A DNA stretch of 6,386 nucleotides from Yimella sp. (GTDB taxonomy: Bacteria > Actinomycetota > Actinomycetes > Actinomycetales > Dermatophilaceae): contig JASLFY010000087.1 of the NCBI GenBank assembly GCA_030150425.1, positions 1-6,386 on the forward strand, in the 5' to 3' direction. The position numbers and the translations under genes were made by a program. Below the pieces are notes generated by a model that was not told the origin of the DNA, did not search any database, and was given only the letters and a program-made list of their open reading frames with translations. Shown here one piece after another: positions 5,012-6,386 of the stretch (within the stretch, counting starts at the first letter, position 1; each line of letters begins with the position of its first letter).

Positions 5012-6168
5012 CAGCCGAGGGCCTGGTCGAGGTCGGCGATCAGGTCGTCGACGTCCTCGATCCCGACCGACAGACGGATCAGGTCACCGGGCACCTCGAG
5101 CTCGGTGCCCTTCACGCTGGCGTGGGTCATCCGCGCGGGGTGCTCGATCAGCGACTCGACGCCGCCGAGGGACTCCCCCAGCGTCCAGATCTTGGTGCGA
5201 CCGATGGCGTCGACCGCGTTCTGCTCGCCGCCGTCCAGCTGGAAGCTGACCATGCCGCCGAACCGCTTCATCTGGCGCGCGGCGACGTCGTGGCCCGGGT
5301 GGCTGTCCAGCCCCGGGTAGTGGATGGTGTTCACGTCGGAGCGGCCCTGCAGGTACTCGACGACCTTCTCCGCGTTGGTGCAGTGCTGCTCCATGCGTAC
5401 GGCGAGGGTCTTCAGACCGCGCAGCACCAGCCACGAATCCATCGGGCCGGCGACCGCACCGAGCGAGTTCTGGTGGAAGGCAACGGCATCGGCGAGCTCG
5501 TCGTTCCCCTTGCCGACGACCAACGCGCCGCCGACGACGTCGCTGTGGCCACCGGCGTACTTCGTCGTGGAGTGCATGACGATGTCGGCGCCGAGCGAGA
5601 GCGGCTGCTGCAGGTAGGACGAGGCGAAGGTGTTGTCGACGGCCAGCAGCACGCCGGCTTCCTTGGCCACCTGCGCGATGGCGGCGATGTCGGCGATGCC
5701 GAGCATCGGGTTGGTCGGGGTCTCGACCCAGATCAGCTTGGTGACGCCGGGTCGGATCTCACCGCGGATCGCGTCGGCCTGGGCGACCTTGGCGAGGCTG
5801 TAGTCGACGCCCCACCGCTTGAGCACCTTGTCGATCAGTCGGAAGGTGCCGCCGTACGCGTCGGTCGGGATGATGATGTGGTCGCCCGGCTTGAGCACCG
5901 CGCGCAGCAGCGAGTCCTCGGCGGCGAGACCGGAAGCGAACGCGAATCCCCTTGCGCCACCTTCGATTTGCGCCAGGCAGGTCTCCAGCGCGGTGCGCGT
6001 CGGGTTGGCCGAACGGGAGTACTCGTAGCCCTCGCGGAATCCACCGACACCGTCCTGCTTGTAGGTGGAGGTCTGGTAGATCGCCGGGGTCACGGCGCCG
6101 GTGCGGGGGTCCGGCTCGGACCCGGCGTGGATGGCGCGGGTGGAGAAACCGTTCTGCTCGTAGCTCAT
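5011..6168 (-). CDS. metB: Cystathionine gamma-synthase (Cys/Met metabolism PLP enzyme)
   Basis: This is a 385-residue PLP enzyme that condenses an O-acylated homoserine with cysteine to cystathionine, the transsulfuration step towards methionine. The fold-type I family motifs are all present: YEYSRSANPT (48-57, phosphate-contacting Y50 and R52 from the neighbouring subunit), FASGLAA (77-83), Y105 stacking on PLP, AVDNTF (176-181) with D178 on the pyridine nitrogen, and STTKYAGGHSD (200-210) with the Schiff-base lysine K203. SLGGVESL near the C-terminus is also typical. Cystathionine gamma-lyase and O-acetylhomoserine sulfhydrylase are close paralogues; length and actinobacterial context (metB beside greA in mycobacteria) favour MetB, but a bifunctional synthase/lyase cannot be excluded. 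ATG 6168 was chosen: it lacks a ribosome site but a TAGGGT box ends 7 nt upstream, implying a leaderless mRNA. A TTG 27 bp upstream (6195) is less likely. A small membrane gene overlaps its stop. Confidence 0.92.
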   Translation of the reverse strand: MSYEQNGFSTRAIHAGSEPDPRTGAVTPAIYQTSTYKQDGVGGFREGYEYSRSANPTRTALETCLAQIEGGARGFAFASGLAAEDSLLRAVLKPGDHIIIPTDAYGGTFRLIDKVLKRWGVDYSLAKVAQADAIRGEIRPGVTKLIWVETPTNPMLGIADIAAIAQVAKEAGVLLAVDNTFASSYLQQPLSLGADIVMHSTTKYAGGHSDVVGGALVVGKGNDELADAVAFHQNSLGAVAGPMDSWLVLRGLKTLAVRMEQHCTNAEKVVEYLQGRSDVNTIHYPGLDSHPGHDVAARQMKRFGGMVSFQLDGGEQNAVDAIGRTKIWTLGESLGGVESLIEHPARMTHASVKGTELEVPGDLIRLSVGIEDVDDLIADLDQALG

Positions 6169-6175
6169 GGGAGCA

Positions 6176-6181
6176 ACCCTA
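6176..6181 (-). promoter_or_regulatory. Putative metB -10 box, leaderless
   Basis: TAGGGT on the minus strand (6181-6176) keeps the key T1, A2 and T6 of the -10 consensus. Seven bases separate it from the metB ATG, so transcription would start at or one base before the start codon. No Shine-Dalgarno sequence is present. The -35 position (about 6204-6199) reads TCGTAG, a poor match, and lies within the long palindrome. Confidence 0.45.
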
Positions 6182-6191
6182 CTTCCGCCCC

Positions 6192-6261
6192 GCAAACGCT
6201 ACGAGCAGCGACAGACGCTGCAGGTGTACCTGCAGCGCCTGTCGCGAACCGTGGCGTTTGC
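6192..6261. repeat. 70-bp imperfect palindrome upstream of metB
   Basis: All pairs share one axis between 6226 and 6227. The outer arms 6192-6203 and 6250-6261 give 11 Watson-Crick pairs plus one G-U. A symmetric 4x4 mismatch follows. Then 6208-6214 pairs with 6239-6245 (GCGACAG/CTGTCGC), one mismatch, and 6216-6225 pairs with 6228-6237 (CGCTGCAGGT/ACCTGCAGCG). So 28 of 35 positions are complementary. It lies 19 bp beyond the stop of the right-hand gene and just upstream of the metB -10 box, so it could be a terminator, an operator or both. A smaller hairpin, CGCCGC/GCGGCG (6262-6267 and 6269-6274), adjoins it. Confidence 0.85.
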
Positions 6262-6280
6262 CGCCGCAGCGGCGTCCCGG

Positions 6281-6386
6281 TCATGACCCCGCGTGGACGG
6301 CCTTCCAGTCCAGACCGCGCGGCGCACGGGCGATGACGGTCTGCAGGAGCCCGAGGCGGGACGCCTTCACGTCGGCGTCGTCGGCC
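6281..6386 (-). CDS. C-terminal end of an unidentified protein (5' end outside window)
   Basis: On the minus strand one frame is open from the window edge to TGA at 6283-6281, giving 34 residues (ADDADVKASRLGLLQTVIAR, then APRGLDWKAVHAGS). The residue mix, with a plausible amphipathic helix (VKASRLGLLQTVIARA) and G/C-rich third positions, looks like genuine coding sequence; the other two minus frames read as Arg/Pro-rich shadows. The fragment is too short to name. The gene points the same way as metB, with 112 bp between its stop and the metB start, most of which is palindromic. From the mycobacterial gene order I expected a gene such as cbs near here, but this C-terminus does not look like it to me. 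Confidence 0.6.
   Translation of the reverse strand, partial: ADDADVKASRLGLLQTVIARAPRGLDWKAVHAGS

Noticed and set aside
6192..6261. SAM riboswitch or T-box in front of metB
   Set aside because: The structure is a single symmetric hairpin, not a multi-helix riboswitch fold, and the likely start site leaves no leader RNA.
6192..6261. Insertion-sequence end or MITE
   Set aside because: No flanking target duplication and no second copy in the window; a genome search would be needed to reopen this.
5122..6336. Long + strand open frame opposite metB, and similar long open frames opposite mca, the permease and the ATPase
   Set aside because: These are GC-rich antisense shadows with Arg/Gly/Val/Asp-biased composition and no motifs; the minus-strand genes carry clear catalytic motifs.
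6285..6338. Short + strand frame beginning at ATG 6285
   Set aside because: Only 17 codons, no ribosome site, and it lies opposite the more convincing minus-strand C-terminus.
1..6386. tRNA, rRNA, CRISPR arrays, toxin-antitoxin pairs, phage or defence genes
   Set aside because: No cloverleaf, regular spacer-repeat pattern or characteristic protein motif was seen on either strand.

Overview
The window is high-GC, densely packed DNA from a chromosome of an actinobacterium. The strongest clue is an mca gene (mycothiol S-conjugate amidase), because mycothiol is the low-molecular-weight thiol of Actinobacteria. GTG starts, GC-rich third positions, starts without Shine-Dalgarno sequences and hairpin terminators without long U-runs all fit. 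I cannot name the genus. Nothing resembles a prophage, transposon, CRISPR array, rRNA or tRNA.

Layout, left to right. (1) The C-terminal part of a hemolysin III/TrhA membrane protein on the + strand (1-432, cut by the window edge). (2) A convergent minus-strand pair: mca (1613-669) followed by a small single-pass membrane protein (669-463) that starts inside the mca stop codon. (3) A + strand pair divergent from mca: a DUF4307-type membrane protein (1678-2040), then greA (2242-2736), which has its own promoter and a structured leader. A strong hairpin at 2752-2786 closes this unit. (4) A minus-strand block: metB (6168-5011), a small two-helix membrane protein coupled to it (5011-4697), then a DrrA/DrrB-type ABC exporter (ATPase 4625-3636, permease 3639-2806). 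(5) At the right edge, the last 34 codons of an unrecognised minus-strand gene (6386-6281), separated from metB by a 70-bp imperfect palindrome.

From memory, the order metB / greA / DUF4307 protein / mca / small membrane protein / hemolysin III matches the Mycobacterium tuberculosis Rv1079-Rv1085 neighbourhood, including the relative strands. The exporter pair and the small gene next to metB appear to be additions to that conserved backbone.

Functionally this is mostly housekeeping: thiol-conjugate detoxification (Mca), export (DrrAB-like), methionine/cysteine transsulfuration (MetB) and transcript-cleavage proofreading (GreA). Mca and the exporter could serve a common detoxification theme, since Mca releases mercapturic acids that must leave the cell, but that link is inference. 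No clearly new multi-gene system is visible. The most interesting signals are non-coding: the 70-bp palindrome before metB, a terminator-like hairpin in the greA leader, and three genes whose likely -10 boxes lie so close to the start codon that the mRNAs should be leaderless.
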